DNA of 35,878 bases. It comes from Teichococcus aerophilus. Lineage in GTDB: Bacteria; Pseudomonadota; Alphaproteobacteria; Acetobacterales; Acetobacteraceae. The stretch's first letter is position 1. Every line of letters starts with the position of its first letter. A program made the position numbers and the translations under genes. Below the pieces are notes generated by a model. The model saw nothing but the letters and a program-made list of their open reading frames with translations. It was not told where the DNA came from and made no database searches. The DNA is taken from positions 1-35,878 of the forward strand of contig NZ_JACTVA010000051.1 of assembly GCF_014490485.1 (NCBI RefSeq). The letters are read 5' to 3'. Shown here piece by piece: positions 1 to 9,145 of this stretch.

Positions 1-1231
1 GCGCACCCTGGCGCTGGCCGGCGGCATGGCCACCCGGGCGCCCACCGCGGCCGCGCTGCGGCTGCTGCTTCGGCTGGGCGGCGGCGGCCTCGGCCCGGCC
101 CGCATCGCTGCGGCGGTCCTCGGACGGGATCTTCATGGCGATCAGCTTCTCAACCGCCTTCAGCTTCAGCACTTCGTCCGGCGCGCAGAAGGTGATGGCC
201 TCGCCGCTAGCACCCGCACGGGCGGTACGGCCGATGCGGTGGACGTAGGCCTCGGGGGTGTCCGGCAGGTCGAACTGGAAGACATGCGTGATGCCATCGA
301 CGTCGATGCCACGGCTGGCGATGTCAGTCGCGACCAGGATGGCGGCGCGGCCGTTGCGGAAGTCCTGCAGCGCGCGCTCACGCTGGCCCTGGCTGCGGTC
401 GCCATGGATGGCATGGGCGGCGATGCCGTCCGCGTTCAGGTGCTTGGTCACGCGGTCCGCGCCATGCTTGGTGCGGGCGAAGACCAGCGCACGGCCCATG
501 CCGGGGGCGCGCAGCATCTCGGACAGCAGCACGCGCTTCTGGCTGGCGTCGATATGGATCAGCCGCTGCTCGATCCGCTCGGCGGTGGAGGCCACCGGCG
601 TCACGGAAACCTTGGCCGGGTCCTTCAGCATCTCGCCGGCGATCTTGGCGATCTCGACGGGCATGGTGGCGGAGAAGAACAGCGTCTGGCGGTTCTTGGA
701 CATGACGGAGGACAGGCGCTTCACCGCCGGCCAGAAGCCGCGGTCCAGCATCTGGTCGGCCTCGTCCAGCACCAGCACTTCCGTGCCCTGCAGGCGGGCG
801 GCGCCGGTCTGCACATGGTCCTGCAGGCGGCCAGGGGTGGCGACCAGGATGTCCACGCCGCGCTGCAGCGCCTGCACCTGCGGCCGGGCGCCGACGCCGC
901 CGAACACCACGGCAGAGGTCAAGCCGAGGAAGCGGCCATAGGACTTGATGTTGTCATGGATCTGCGAGGCCAGCTCGCGCGTCGGCGAGAGGATCAGCAC
1001 GCGGCAGCCGCCGCGCGGGGCCGGCGCCTTGCGGTCGGCCAGGTGGTGCAGGATGGGCAGCGCGAAAGCGGCGGTCTTGCCGGTACCGGTCTGGGCGATG
1101 CCCAGCAGGTCACGGCCAGCCAGCACGTGCGGAATGGCCTGCGCCTGGATCGGCGTCGGCGTCGTGTAGCCTTCCTGGGCGAGGGCACGGAGAATAGGCT
1201 CGGCGAGGCCGAGGGAAGCGAAGTCGGTCAT
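1..1231 (-). CDS. rhlE: DEAD-box ATP-dependent RNA helicase, RhlE type (C-terminus outside window)
   Basis: This is a cytoplasmic RNA helicase that unwinds RNA duplexes using ATP, in ribosome assembly or RNA turnover. The protein starts MTDFASLGLAEPILRAL at 1231 and stays open to base 1, giving about 410 residues. The core motifs appear in order: a Q motif (TPTPIQ), Walker A (AQTGTGKT), PTRELA, the DEAD box (VLDEADQML), SAT, and HRIGRTARAG near residue 330. After the helicase core the tail becomes rich in Arg, Gly, Gln and Ala, as in RhlE proteins, where such tails bind RNA. The tail is cut by the window edge, so full length is unknown. The family call is firm. The symbol rests on overall resemblance, and other DEAD-box subfamilies remain possible. 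Confidence 0.93.
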   Translation of the reverse strand, partial: MTDFASLGLAEPILRALAQEGYTTPTPIQAQAIPHVLAGRDLLGIAQTGTGKTAAFALPILHHLADRKAPAPRGGCRVLILSPTRELASQIHDNIKSYGRFLGLTSAVVFGGVGARPQVQALQRGVDILVATPGRLQDHVQTGAARLQGTEVLVLDEADQMLDRGFWPAVKRLSSVMSKNRQTLFFSATMPVEIAKIAGEMLKDPAKVSVTPVASTAERIEQRLIHIDASQKRVLLSEMLRAPGMGRALVFARTKHGADRVTKHLNADGIAAHAIHGDRSQGQRERALQDFRNGRAAILVATDIASRGIDVDGITHVFQFDLPDTPEAYVHRIGRTARAGASGEAITFCAPDEVLKLKAVEKLIAMKIPSEDRRSDAGRAEAAAAQPKQQPQRGRGGRPGGHAAGQRQGA

Positions 1232-1522
1232 TCAGAACATCCAGACAGGGCGCGCACATGCCGTTCCAGACACGCCGCGCGGCGGGTGAGGAACGCCCCG
1301 CGTGGATGGGCCGTACCGATGATAACAGGGCCAGGGGAAATCCCGGGGCCTTCTGTTCCAGGCCATCGATCAGGCGATGGCCGTTCACGCGAACAGAGGC
1401 TCTGCCGGCACCTGTAACGCGCCGACGGCCGGGATATGCGCGTTACCGGGCTGTATTGCAAGTGTTGCGGCGCAACAGGCCCCGATGGGCAGCCATGTGC
1501 GGCGGCGCAGTGGGTACGAAAA
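1232..1522. other. Intergenic region upstream of the helicase
   Basis: No convincing gene lies here, since the open frames are antisense or compositional. The segment must hold the helicase promoter, which reads leftwards. A weak pair on the minus strand, TTGCAA then 17 bases then CATATC, lies near 1430-1460. A 15-base interrupted palindrome with arms TGTTGC and GCAACA lies at 1463-1477 and could be an operator. Neither site is strong. Confidence 0.4.
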
Positions 1523-1550
1523 AGGGCCGGGGCGTTACCGCCCCGGCCCT
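1523..1550 (-). terminator. Intrinsic terminator after hsp20
   Basis: A perfect 12-bp stem (arms 1523-1534 and 1539-1550, loop 1535-1538) is followed in the minus-strand direction by a run of five T. It begins about 25 bases past the Hsp20 stop codon, as expected for a Rho-independent terminator of that gene. Confidence 0.9.
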
Positions 1551-1574
1551 GCTTCTCACGCAGCCACGCCGATA

Positions 1575-2063
1575 TCAGGCGGCGATGGACTGGCTCTCGG
1601 TCGCCTGGCCCTCGATGGCCGGGCGCTGGGAGGCCGGGCCGTTGCCGATGGCAATGCGGCGGGGCTTCAGCGCTTCCGGCACCTCACGCTTCAGCGACAC
1701 GTGCAGCAGGCCGTTGGTCAGGTCCGCACCCTGGACCTGGATGTGGTCAGCCAGCACGAAGCGGCGCTCGAACGCACGGCCGGCGATGCCACGGTGCAGG
1801 TAGCGGCGCTCCTGCTCGGGCGCTTGCGGGGCGGCCTTGCCGGAGACGGTCAGGACGTTGTCCTGCGCCGTGATGTCCAGATCTTCCTCGCCGAAGCCGG
1901 CGACGGCCATGGTCAGGACGTAGGAGTCCTCGCCCGTCCGCTCGATGTTGTAGGGCGGGTAGGACTGGCCCTCGGACGCCGCGCGCGCGCTGTCCACAAG
2001 GCGGGACAGGCGGTCGAAGCCGATGGCGGAACGGAACAGGGGGGTGGCGTCGAAATTGGTCAT
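1575..2063 (-). CDS. Small heat shock protein, Hsp20/IbpA family
   Basis: This is a 162-residue ATP-independent chaperone that binds unfolding proteins and holds them for refolding. The start MTNFDATPLFRSAIGFDRLS is the typical N-terminus of alphaproteobacterial Hsp20. The open frame runs much further upstream, but the ATG at 2063 has a Shine-Dalgarno GAGAAGG about six bases before it. The alpha-crystallin domain covers roughly residues 35-130 (PPYNIERTGEDSYVLTMAVA, then the beta-sandwich). A C-terminal tail of about 30 residues, rich in Ala, Pro and Gln, follows. The usual C-terminal IxI/V anchor is seen only as the internal RRIAI. The gene is monocistronic between two terminators, and its leader holds a ROSE-like hairpin, so heat control by translation is likely. 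Confidence 0.93.
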   Translation of the reverse strand: MTNFDATPLFRSAIGFDRLSRLVDSARAASEGQSYPPYNIERTGEDSYVLTMAVAGFGEEDLDITAQDNVLTVSGKAAPQAPEQERRYLHRGIAGRAFERRFVLADHIQVQGADLTNGLLHVSLKREVPEALKPRRIAIGNGPASQRPAIEGQATESQSIAA

Positions 2064-2068
2064 GATCA

Positions 2069-2094
2069 GAACCTTCTCAATCAAAGCAAGGGTC
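2069..2094 (-). promoter_or_regulatory. ROSE-like RNA thermometer hairpin sequestering the hsp20 ribosome-binding site
   Basis: In the minus-strand transcript the Shine-Dalgarno GAGAAGG (2072-2078) can pair with CCTTGCTT just upstream. The stem contains the UUGCU motif at 2085-2089 with its G bulged or facing G, a short TGATT loop, and a lower stem GAC/TTC with one mismatch. ROSE thermometers of alphaproteobacterial small heat shock genes carry this U(U/C)GCU anti-Shine-Dalgarno with a G irregularity. The pairing is seen directly. The thermometer function is inferred. Confidence 0.55.
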
Positions 2095-2204
2095 CGTTGC
2101 TGGGGCAGCTGGGTGTCCTGAAGGGCCCCCATGTGGGCGACCCCTGGTTCATCCAACCACGCCGTCGACCCCGAAAACCGGGCGCCGCTGGCATGACCAC
2201 AGAT

Positions 2205-2246
2205 AAAAAACGCCGCCCCCTCGTTCAAGGGAGCGGCGCATTTTTT
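2205..2246 (-). terminator. Intrinsic terminator after rpmE, possibly bidirectional
   Basis: Arms CGCCGC (2211-2216) and GCGGCG (2233-2238) continue after one mismatch into a CCCT/AGGG inner stem. Six A precede the hairpin and six T follow it, so it has a T-run on either strand. It lies about 60 bases past the rpmE stop and separates rpmE from hsp20. Confidence 0.85.
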
Positions 2247-2302
2247 CGTCGATGCGTGCCGGGCGGTGAGGCCCGGCGGTGCCGTATCGGCGTATCGAGG
2301 GC

Positions 2303-2533
2303 TCAGCCCTTGGTACGGGTGCCGATGCCAGCGAAACGCTTGTTGAACTTGGCGATCTGGCCGCCCGTGTCCATGACCCGCTGCACGCCGGTCCAGGCCG
2401 GGTGAGACTTCGGATCGATATCCAGGCGGAGGGTGTCGCCTTCCTTGCCCATGCAGGACTTGGTCTGGAAGGTGGTGCCGTCCGTCATGATGATGTTGAT
2501 GACGTGGTAGTCGGGGTGGATATCGGGCTTCAT
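2303..2533 (-). CDS. rpmE: Large ribosomal subunit protein bL31
   Basis: This 76-residue protein is a component of the 50S subunit, bridging to the 30S head. It starts [20 protein letters not shown], the standard L31 N-terminus. The open frame could begin 17 residues earlier, but those residues do not look like L31. HPAWTG and [11 protein letters not shown] are the conserved C-terminal elements. Only one Cys (in SCMGKEG) is present, so this is the form lacking the four-cysteine zinc site, common in alphaproteobacteria. The gene stands alone and is followed by a strong terminator. A TTGTATT stretch about 20 bases before the start could contribute to its promoter, but this is weak evidence. Confidence 0.95.
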   Translation of the reverse strand: MKPDIHPDYHVINIIMTDGTTFQTKSCMGKEGDTLRLDIDPKSHPAWTGVQRVMDTGGQIAKFNKRFAGIGTRTKG

Positions 2534-2822
2534 GGCGCAGGTGTTCCAATACAAAATGGAGCAGCCGATGCCGACCGGCCGCACGAAGCGCCGCTTCTAG
2601 CCCGCGCCGGCCCGGAAACGCAACAGCCAGGGCCTGTTCGCGGCCCCGCCAGGCCAGGACCGGCGCCTTTCCAGCCACTGGCGCCAGCCCGCCCGGTGCG
2701 AATCGACCTTCCGGGCCGCAGATATCGCCCTGCCCCCCGCTTCTATCGGCCGCCATCCTGATCTAGACCTTCACCGGCGCGATGGCCCGATCGCCACCAG
2801 CGCCGCCGCGAGGAGCCGCCGC

Positions 2823-3671
2823 ATGAACATCCTCTCCATCCAGTCCTGGGTCGCCTACGGGCATGTCGGCAATGCGTCCGCCGTCTTTCCGCTGCAGCGG
2901 CTGGGGGCCGAGGTCTGGGCGGTGAACACCGTGCAGTTCTCCAACCACACCGGCTATGGCACCTGGCGCGGCCAGGTCTTCGGCGCCGATCTGGTGAGCG
3001 ACCTGGTGCAGGGCATCGAGGACCGTGGCGCCCTGCCCCGCTGCGATGCCGTGCTCTCCGGCTACATGGGCGATGCGGCGATCGGCGAGGCCATCCTGGC
3101 CGCCGTGGCCAAGGTGAAGGCGGCGAACCCCAAGGCGCTCTATTGCTGCGACCCGGTGATCGGCGATGTCGGGCGCGGCGTGTTCGTCCGCCCTGGCATC
3201 CCGGAATACATGCGGGACCGCGCGGTGCCCGCCGCCGACCTGATCACCCCCAACCAGTTCGAGCTGGAGAACCTGACCGGCCTGCCCGTCACCACCCTGG
3301 CCGAGGCCAAGGTGGCAGTGGCCGCGTTGCAGGCGCTGGGGCCACGCGCCGTGCTGGTCACCTCCCTGAAGGTGGCGGAGACGCCGGAGGACCAGATCGA
3401 GCTGCTGGCGGCCGAGGGTGGCGAGTTCCACCGTGTCCGCACGCCGATGCTGCCGCTCTCGGTGAACGGGGCGGGCGATGCCATCGCAGCGCTGTTCCTG
3501 TTCCACCGGCTGAAGACCGGCTCGGTGGCCGCCGCCGCCGCGGCCGCCGCGTCCTCCATCTACGGCCTGCTGCGGCGCACGGCCGAAGCGGGCTCGCGGG
3601 AGATCCTGACAGTGGCGGCGCAGGAGGAATTCGTGGCGCCGAGCCGGGTGTTCCTGCCCGAAGCCTGCTGA
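2823..3671 (+). CDS. pdxY: Pyridoxal kinase
   Basis: This cytoplasmic kinase phosphorylates pyridoxal with ATP to give pyridoxal 5'-phosphate in the vitamin B6 salvage pathway. It has 282 residues, the usual PdxY length. It starts MNILSIQSWVAYGHVGNASA, the substrate-binding N-terminus of the family. The middle holds DPVIGD and TPNQFELENLTG, and the C-terminal half carries the anion-hole and base motif NGAGDA of ribokinase-like kinases. A GAGGAG ribosome-binding site lies eight to nine bases before the ATG. The gene stands alone between rpmE (divergent) and the chemoreceptor. PdxY rather than PdxK is chosen from length and N-terminus. Confidence 0.93.
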   Translation: MNILSIQSWVAYGHVGNASAVFPLQRLGAEVWAVNTVQFSNHTGYGTWRGQVFGADLVSDLVQGIEDRGALPRCDAVLSGYMGDAAIGEAILAAVAKVKAANPKALYCCDPVIGDVGRGVFVRPGIPEYMRDRAVPAADLITPNQFELENLTGLPVTTLAEAKVAVAALQALGPRAVLVTSLKVAETPEDQIELLAAEGGEFHRVRTPMLPLSVNGAGDAIAALFLFHRLKTGSVAAAAAAAASSIYGLLRRTAEAGSREILTVAAQEEFVAPSRVFLPEAC

Positions 3672-3902
3672 GGGACTGCTGCGGTCTTTTCCGCGCCGGC
3701 TTCGTCGGCGACCTGGTCAAAGGTGGCTTGCATGTGGCCGGCGGCGCGTCCTTCGAGGCAGGAGGATTCCCTGCCGCGCCATCAGCGGCAAAAGCCTGAA
3801 TTGCCCCTGAGGCACCGCCGAAAACCCGGCGCGGCAAGGAAGTAGCAATCTCTTCCCGTCAGCATGACCGGCATCGGCATGTGAGGCTGGAGGAGACAAG
3901 CC

Positions 3903-5873
3903 ATGGCGCGAACGCTGGATTCGGTCCGGACACGGATTGCGGTGGCCATCCTCGCCGCCAGCCTGGGTGCCTCCGCCTTGCTCTACGGGCTGAATGCCGC
4001 CCAGCGGGCCAGCGCGGCCCGGCAGGAAGCGGAACGAGAGGTCAGCCAGCGCCGCGCCGCTGTCCATACGGCGCTGGAGGAGGAGGAACGCCTCGCCTCC
4101 AGCCTCGCCCTGGTCCTGGCCAGTTCGCCGCCGGTGGCCGGCGCCGCTCTGGCGGGCGATCACGCCGCGCTACAGGCGCAGATGGCAGCGGCCTATGAGG
4201 CGATGAAGCGCCAGTTCGGCCGCATCATCCTCACCACCTCCGTCGCGCCCGGCGTGGTGCTGCTGCGGTCGCACGACCCCGCCTCGCGTGGCGACGAATA
4301 CGCCAGCCGCCGCACCACGGTGCGCGAGACCTACCGCACGCGCCAGGGCGTCTCGGGGCTGGAGCCGGGGCGGGACAATATCAGCGCCTTCGCCGGTGCG
4401 CCGATCCTGCGGCCGGACGGCACCGTGGGCGCGGTGATCGACCTGGGCCTGGCCATCGGCGACTCGCTGGCGGCGCGGGTGAAGGATGCCAGCTCCGCCG
4501 AGGTCACCTTCTTCCAGCAGCGTGGCGAGTCGCTGGCTTCCATCGGTTCCACCCAGCAGGGCCGCCCCCTGTTGCCATCCGCCACGCTGGCGGGCGCCCT
4601 TCGCGGCGCCTTCCAGGCCGAGGCGTCGATCGGCAACCGCCGCGCCATCGTGGCGGCGGAACCGCTGCGCGGCGTCGATGGCCAGGTGATGGGCGTGATC
4701 GAGATCGGCATCGATGTCGAGGACCGCGCCGCCATGGCCGACGCGGCGGACCGGGATGCGCTGCTGGCCGCGCTGGCGGCGGCAGCTTTGGCGTTGCTGG
4801 CGGGCTGGCTGCTGGCGGACCGGCTGGCCCGGCCGCTGCAGGCGCTGGCCCGCGCCGCCCAGGCCCTGGCCGGCGGCCGCAACACGGTGGACGTGCCCGG
4901 CCGCGCCCGGCGCGACGAGATTGGCGAGGTGGCGCAGGCGATGGAGGTGCTTCGCCAGGGCACGGTGGAAGCCGAGAACCTGCGCGCCGCCCAGGCCGAT
5001 AGCCGCGCGGCGGCGGAGCGGGAGCAGCAGGAGGCCACCCTGGCCCTGGCCGGCCAGGTGGAACGCTCCATCGGCGCGGTGGGCGAGGAACTGGCGCAGA
5101 GCGCATCCCTGCTGCGGAACCGGGCGCAGACGCTGGTGGGCAGCATCGCCACGGTGGGGGATCGCGGCCAGGGTGCGGCGCAGGGGGCGCTGGAAGCCTC
5201 CGGCAACGTGCAGACCGTGGCGGCGGCGGCCGAGCAGCTCTCCGCCGCCATCGCCGAGATCACCCGCCAGGTGGCCGATGCCGCCAGCGTGGCGCGGCGG
5301 GCGCTGGAACGCAGCAAGGCCGCCGACACCACGGTGCAGGGCCTCTCCGACAGTTCCCAGCGCATCGGCGACGTGGTGCGGCTGATCGGCGACATTGCCG
5401 GCCAGACCAACCTGCTGGCGTTGAACGCGACGATCGAGGCGGCGCGGGCCGGCGAGGCCGGCAAGGGTTTCGCGGTCGTGGCCAGCGAGGTGAAGTCCCT
5501 GGCCAGCCAGACCGCCAAGGCGACGGAGGAGATCGGTAGCCAGATCGCCGCCATGCAGGGCGCGGCGCGGGAAGCGGCGGAAGCCATCGACGGCATCGCC
5601 AGCGTCATTGCCGAGGTGGACCACATCTCCGGCAGCATCGCCGCGGCGGTGGAGCAGCAGGGCGCCGCGACGCGGGAGATCGCCCGCAACGTGCAGGAAG
5701 CCGCGGCGGGCACCGACCGCGTGACGGCGGAGGTTCAGGCGGTCAGCCACGCCACCGCCGAGGCTACCAAGGCCGCCGCCGGGTTGCATGAGCTGGGCAA
5801 TGAACTGGCGGCGCAGGGCGGTACCTTGCGGCAGTCGCTGAAGGGGCTTCTGGGCAACCTGCGGGCGGCCTGA
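3903..5873 (+). CDS. Methyl-accepting chemotaxis protein with periplasmic Cache domain
   Basis: This is a 656-residue inner-membrane chemoreceptor that signals to CheA/CheW. A transmembrane helix at about residues 10-30 is followed by a periplasmic region to about 275. That region contains [13 protein letters not shown] and [20 protein letters not shown], typical of Cache_3-Cache_2-type ligand domains that often bind small organic acids. A second membrane helix (about 283-305) leads into HAMP (about 305-360) and the long coiled-coil signalling domain. The highly conserved hairpin tip ([20 protein letters not shown]) is near residues 512-531. The C-terminus (LLGNLRAA) lacks a CheR/CheB tethering pentapeptide. 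GGAGGAGA lies just before the ATG. No che genes are nearby, so this is an orphan receptor. Its ligand is unknown. Confidence 0.93.
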   Translation: MARTLDSVRTRIAVAILAASLGASALLYGLNAAQRASAARQEAEREVSQRRAAVHTALEEEERLASSLALVLASSPPVAGAALAGDHAALQAQMAAAYEAMKRQFGRIILTTSVAPGVVLLRSHDPASRGDEYASRRTTVRETYRTRQGVSGLEPGRDNISAFAGAPILRPDGTVGAVIDLGLAIGDSLAARVKDASSAEVTFFQQRGESLASIGSTQQGRPLLPSATLAGALRGAFQAEASIGNRRAIVAAEPLRGVDGQVMGVIEIGIDVEDRAAMADAADRDALLAALAAAALALLAGWLLADRLARPLQALARAAQALAGGRNTVDVPGRARRDEIGEVAQAMEVLRQGTVEAENLRAAQADSRAAAEREQQEATLALAGQVERSIGAVGEELAQSASLLRNRAQTLVGSIATVGDRGQGAAQGALEASGNVQTVAAAAEQLSAAIAEITRQVADAASVARRALERSKAADTTVQGLSDSSQRIGDVVRLIGDIAGQTNLLALNATIEAARAGEAGKGFAVVASEVKSLASQTAKATEEIGSQIAAMQGAAREAAEAIDGIASVIAEVDHISGSIAAAVEQQGAATREIARNVQEAAAGTDRVTAEVQAVSHATAEATKAAAGLHELGNELAAQGGTLRQSLKGLLGNLRAA

Positions 5874-5973
5874 TCCGGCTTCACTGGATTTTCTGTCTCG
5901 GCGTCTGGCAGTTTTCTCCCCATGGTGTCATTGAGCGGTCAATAAGCCGTTTTGTGGAATGAGGAGAATTACG

Positions 5974-7572
5974 ATGAAGAGGCGTCATTTTATCGCCGGG
6001 GCCGCGGCCTTGCCGGCCGTGTCCGGGTTCTCCTTCGCCCGCCCGGCGCTGGCACAAGGCGCGGCCGCCCACACACTGCGCTTTATCCCGCAGGCGGATG
6101 TGACGGTGCTGGACCCGTTGGGGACCACCGCCTACCCCACCCGCAACCACGGCCACATGTGCTGGGACACGCTGTACGGCGTGGACGAGAACTTCATCCC
6201 CCAGCCGCAGCTGGCCGAAGGTCACACGGTCGAGGATGACGGCAAGCGCTGGATCTTCACCCTGCGCGATGGTCCCACCTTCCATGATGGCGAGAAGATC
6301 CGCGCGGTGGATGCCGTGGCCTCCATCAAGCGCTGGATGCCGCGGGACACCCATGGCCAGACCCTGGCGCCGCGCGTGGAGGAAATCCGCGCGCTGGACG
6401 ACCGGCGCTTCGAGATCCGCCTGAAGCGTCCCTTCGGCCTGATGCTGGACGCGCTGGGCAAGGCGTCCTCCTACCCCTGCTTTATCTACCCTGAGCGTTT
6501 CGCCAACGTCGACCCGACCAAGCCGTTCACCGAAGTCGTCGGGTCCGGCCCCTACCAGATGGTGGCGAATGAGCGGGTCTCCGGCTCGCAGATCGTCTAT
6601 CGCCGCTACGACAAGTATGTGCCGACGCCGGTGGGCAAGGTCAGCATGATCGCCGGCCCGAAGCTGGCGCATTTCGAGCGGATGGAGTGGAAGGTCATCC
6701 CCGACCCCGCCACCTCCGCCGCCGCCATGCAGGCGGGCGAGGTGGATTGGTGGGAAGTCGTGCCCTCTGACCTGCGGCCCCTGCTGGTGCGGGCGCGGGA
6801 CGTGGTGCTGGACCTGATCGACAGCAGCGGCACCCTGGCCAACCTGCGGCTGAACCACTTGCAGCCGCCCTTCGATGACCCGGCGGTGCGCCGCGCGCTG
6901 CTGAAGGCGATCCAGCAATCCGACTTCATGGCCGCCGTCTCCGGCGACGACCGCAAGTTGTGGCGGGACAATATCGGCTTCTTCCCCTCCGGTAGCCCGT
7001 TGGTGAACGATGCGGCGCTGGAGGCCCTGAGCAGCCCGCGCGACATCAATGCCGCCAAGTCCGCCATCGCCGCCGCTGGCAAGGGCAACATGCCGGTGGT
7101 CGCGCTGCACGCCACCGACGTGTCCAACCAGAATGCGCTGATGTCCGTCGGCGTCGACGTGCTGCAGAAGGTCGGCTTCAAGGTGGAGGACGCGACCTCC
7201 GACTGGGGCACGCTGTTGCAGCGCCGCCAGAACAAGAACCCGCCGAACCAGGGCGGCTGGAACGCGCTGATCGCGCTGTTCAGCGGCATGGAGTTCAGCA
7301 CCCCGGCCGGCCACCTTCTGCTGCGCGCCAACGGGGCCAATGCCTGGTTCGGCTGGCCGGATTCGCCGAAGCTGGAAGAACTGCGTGACGCCTATTTCGA
7401 CGCGCCGGACCTTGAGACGCAGAAGCGCATCGCGCGCGACATCCAGACCCAGGCCTTCCAGGACGTGCCCTACATCCCGCTCGGCCAGTACTTCGTGGAC
7501 AGCGCCTACAAGAAGGGGCTGACGGATATCCGCAAGGGCATCCCGCTGCCGCTGAACGTCCGCCGCGGCTGA
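5974..7572 (+). CDS. ABC transporter substrate-binding protein, family 5 (peptide/opine type), Tat-exported
   Basis: This periplasmic binding protein has 532 residues and belongs to the DppA/OppA-like SBP_bac_5 family. The ATG at 5974 is chosen over one 15 bases upstream because GAGGAG sits seven bases before it and the N-terminus becomes MKRRHFIAGAAALPAVSG. That is a twin-arginine signal peptide with cleavage near ARPALAQ. LDPLGTTAYP, the FHDGEKIRAVDAVASIKRW lobe and VGSGPYQ are hallmark family 5 stretches. No permease or ATPase genes adjoin it. A clear paralogue lies at 21380-22978, aligning along its whole length. The substrate could be peptides, opines or other amines and cannot be read from sequence. 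Confidence 0.92.
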   Translation: MKRRHFIAGAAALPAVSGFSFARPALAQGAAAHTLRFIPQADVTVLDPLGTTAYPTRNHGHMCWDTLYGVDENFIPQPQLAEGHTVEDDGKRWIFTLRDGPTFHDGEKIRAVDAVASIKRWMPRDTHGQTLAPRVEEIRALDDRRFEIRLKRPFGLMLDALGKASSYPCFIYPERFANVDPTKPFTEVVGSGPYQMVANERVSGSQIVYRRYDKYVPTPVGKVSMIAGPKLAHFERMEWKVIPDPATSAAAMQAGEVDWWEVVPSDLRPLLVRARDVVLDLIDSSGTLANLRLNHLQPPFDDPAVRRALLKAIQQSDFMAAVSGDDRKLWRDNIGFFPSGSPLVNDAALEALSSPRDINAAKSAIAAAGKGNMPVVALHATDVSNQNALMSVGVDVLQKVGFKVEDATSDWGTLLQRRQNKNPPNQGGWNALIALFSGMEFSTPAGHLLLRANGANAWFGWPDSPKLEELRDAYFDAPDLETQKRIARDIQTQAFQDVPYIPLGQYFVDSAYKKGLTDIRKGIPLPLNVRRG

Positions 7573-7598
7573 AGCGCCGCCGCCGACGGCCATGACGG

Positions 7599-7652
7599 CC
7601 AGGCGCGGGCGCGCCTGGTGAAGGCCAAGGGGCATGGTGCGCGCCATGCCCC
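7599..7652 (+). terminator. Two tandem GC-rich hairpins after the substrate-binding protein gene
   Basis: The first hairpin has 9-bp arms CCAGGCGCG (7599-7607) and CGCGCCTGG (7610-7618). The second has 9-bp arms GGGGCATGG (7629-7637) and CCATGCCCC (7644-7652). Neither has a T-run, so they may stabilise the 3' end or assist Rho rather than act as classic intrinsic terminators. Confidence 0.5.
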
Positions 7653-7851
7653 CGGCCCCAACCGCCCCTCAGCCATCAGGTCCTGGCTGCGGATCGCCGT
7701 CGAAAGCGGCAGCTCGCCGGCCGTAGCCTGTTGTTTGCACAGGCGACGACGGCCGCGCGTATTTTCCGCCCCGCGCCGGGAAGCTGCGGGGTTTGACCCG
7801 CGCCGCCATGCGCCGCAGCATCCCGGCAGACGCCTTCTGATCGGAACGACC

Positions 7852-8829
7852 ATGACGCTCACCCGCCGCGCCGCGCTGGCCCTGCCGGCCGCCCTCGCCC
7901 TGCCCAACATCGCTGCCGCGCAGGACTGGCCGAACCGCCCGGTGCGGATGGTGGTGCCCTTCGCCGCTGGCGGCAGCACCGATGTCTCCGCCCGGATGAT
8001 CGCGCCGGGCATGCAAAAGGTCCTGGGCCAGTCCGTCGTCATCGAGAACCGGGCAGGTGCCGGCGGCACGCTGGGCTCGGATGCCGTGGCCAAGTCCCCG
8101 GCCGATGGCAGCGTATTCCTGATGGGTACCATCTCCAGCCACGTGTTGGCGGTCGGCCTGTACCGGGAGCGGCTGCCCTACGACCCGGTGAAGGATTTCG
8201 TCGCCGTGGCGCCGACGGTGCTGGTGCCGATCTGCATCACCGTGCATCCCTCCCTCAATGTCAGCACGCTGGCGGAGCTGGTGGCGCTGCTGAAGGCCAA
8301 CCCGGGCAAGTACAGCTATGGCACCGGTGGGGCCGGCGGCTCGGCGCATATCGCCGCCGTCAGCTTCCTCAACACCATCGGCAGCACGGCCGAGCACGTG
8401 CCCTATCGCGGCAGCGCGCCGATGCTGAACGACCTGCTGGCCGGCCAGGTGGCCATGGGGTTCGACACGCCGGCGCTGATCGCCCAGCACCACAACAGCG
8501 GCGCGCTGCGTTGCCTGGCCATCGCCACGGACGAGCATTCCGTGCTGATGCCGCAGGTGCCGACCGCGCGGGAGGCCGGGCTGCCGGACTACAAGGCCTA
8601 TTCCTGGTTCGGCGTCTTCGCCCCGGCCGGCACGCCGGAGCCCATCGTCACCCGCATGAACGCGGCGGTCCGGCAGGCGGTGATGGAGCCGGAGACCGCG
8701 CGCAAGCTGCGGGAGATGGAACTGCCGCCGATCGAGCAGGGCAGCCCGGCCGATTTCGCCCGCTTCATGCAATCGGAACTGGCGCTGTGGGTGCCGTTGG
8801 TCCGCGCCAGCGGCGCCACGGCGGATTGA
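7852..8829 (+). CDS. Tripartite tricarboxylate transporter receptor (Bug/TctC family)
   Basis: This 325-residue periplasmic solute receptor belongs to the TctC/Bug family, which binds carboxylates such as citrate and passes them to TctAB. It starts MTLTRRAALALPAALALP, a signal peptide with a twin-Arg pair and cleavage near IAAAQD. It continues with the family's diagnostic WPNRPVRMVVPFAAGGSTD. VIENRAGAGGTLGSDAVAKS and VPYRGSAPMLNDLLAGQV are further signature segments. The open frame extends upstream, but the signal peptide fixes the ATG at 7852. The Shine-Dalgarno is weak (CGGAA). No tctA or tctB gene is in the window, which is usual for the many orphan Bug receptors of these bacteria. The substrate is unknown. 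Confidence 0.93.
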   Translation: MTLTRRAALALPAALALPNIAAAQDWPNRPVRMVVPFAAGGSTDVSARMIAPGMQKVLGQSVVIENRAGAGGTLGSDAVAKSPADGSVFLMGTISSHVLAVGLYRERLPYDPVKDFVAVAPTVLVPICITVHPSLNVSTLAELVALLKANPGKYSYGTGGAGGSAHIAAVSFLNTIGSTAEHVPYRGSAPMLNDLLAGQVAMGFDTPALIAQHHNSGALRCLAIATDEHSVLMPQVPTAREAGLPDYKAYSWFGVFAPAGTPEPIVTRMNAAVRQAVMEPETARKLREMELPPIEQGSPADFARFMQSELALWVPLVRASGATAD

Positions 8830-9145
8830 GCGGGATCGCTCCAGGCTCAAGCCGCCAGTGGTTCCGTGCGGTCAGCGACAGTCTGAAGAAAGGATCGTCG
8901 CCGGGACCAGGCAACCGGCGACGCGAGCCAAGCGGACGCCGTCTGCGGCGGACACACACGGGCGACTTTCGACTGCATCGGCCCTTGCGGCCTTGCTGTT
9001 CACCAGCCGGCCGGCAGAAATGCCCGGCCGGCCTCGACCCTGTGCCCAAGCCATCCAGGCAAGATGGCCCGCCGGACCATAGGCCTTCGGCCTTTGTCTG
9101 GCCGCATGATCGCGCTTCCGCCTGCTCAGTCCGGAGCGGCCGGCC
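8830..9145. other. Intergenic region between convergent genes with a terminator-like hairpin
   Basis: No gene is supported in these 316 bases. A hairpin with 9-bp arms GCCGGCCGG (9006-9014) and CCGGCCGGC (9024-9032) lies midway. A small AGGCC/GGCCT stem near 9082 is followed by TTT. Either could end transcription of the Bug receptor from the left or the lipoprotein from the right. Confidence 0.5.

Noticed and set aside
26-1417. Long plus-strand open frame opposite the DEAD-box helicase
   Set aside because: It is a compositional shadow: the minus strand holds every helicase motif in order, while this frame is low-complexity Gly/Ala/Arg/His/Gln with no family resemblance.
1575-2756. Single 393-codon minus-strand frame spanning rpmE and hsp20
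   Set aside because: Only its last 162 codons resemble a protein (Hsp20). The upstream part overlaps rpmE in another frame and crosses a strong terminator.
4170-5789. 540-codon frame antisense to the chemoreceptor
   Set aside because: Typical GC-rich antisense frame full of His, Gly, Arg and Leu; the sense strand encodes an unmistakable MCP.
7599-7652. Paired hairpins considered as CRISPR repeats
   Set aside because: The two palindromes differ in sequence and there is no third unit or spacer periodicity.
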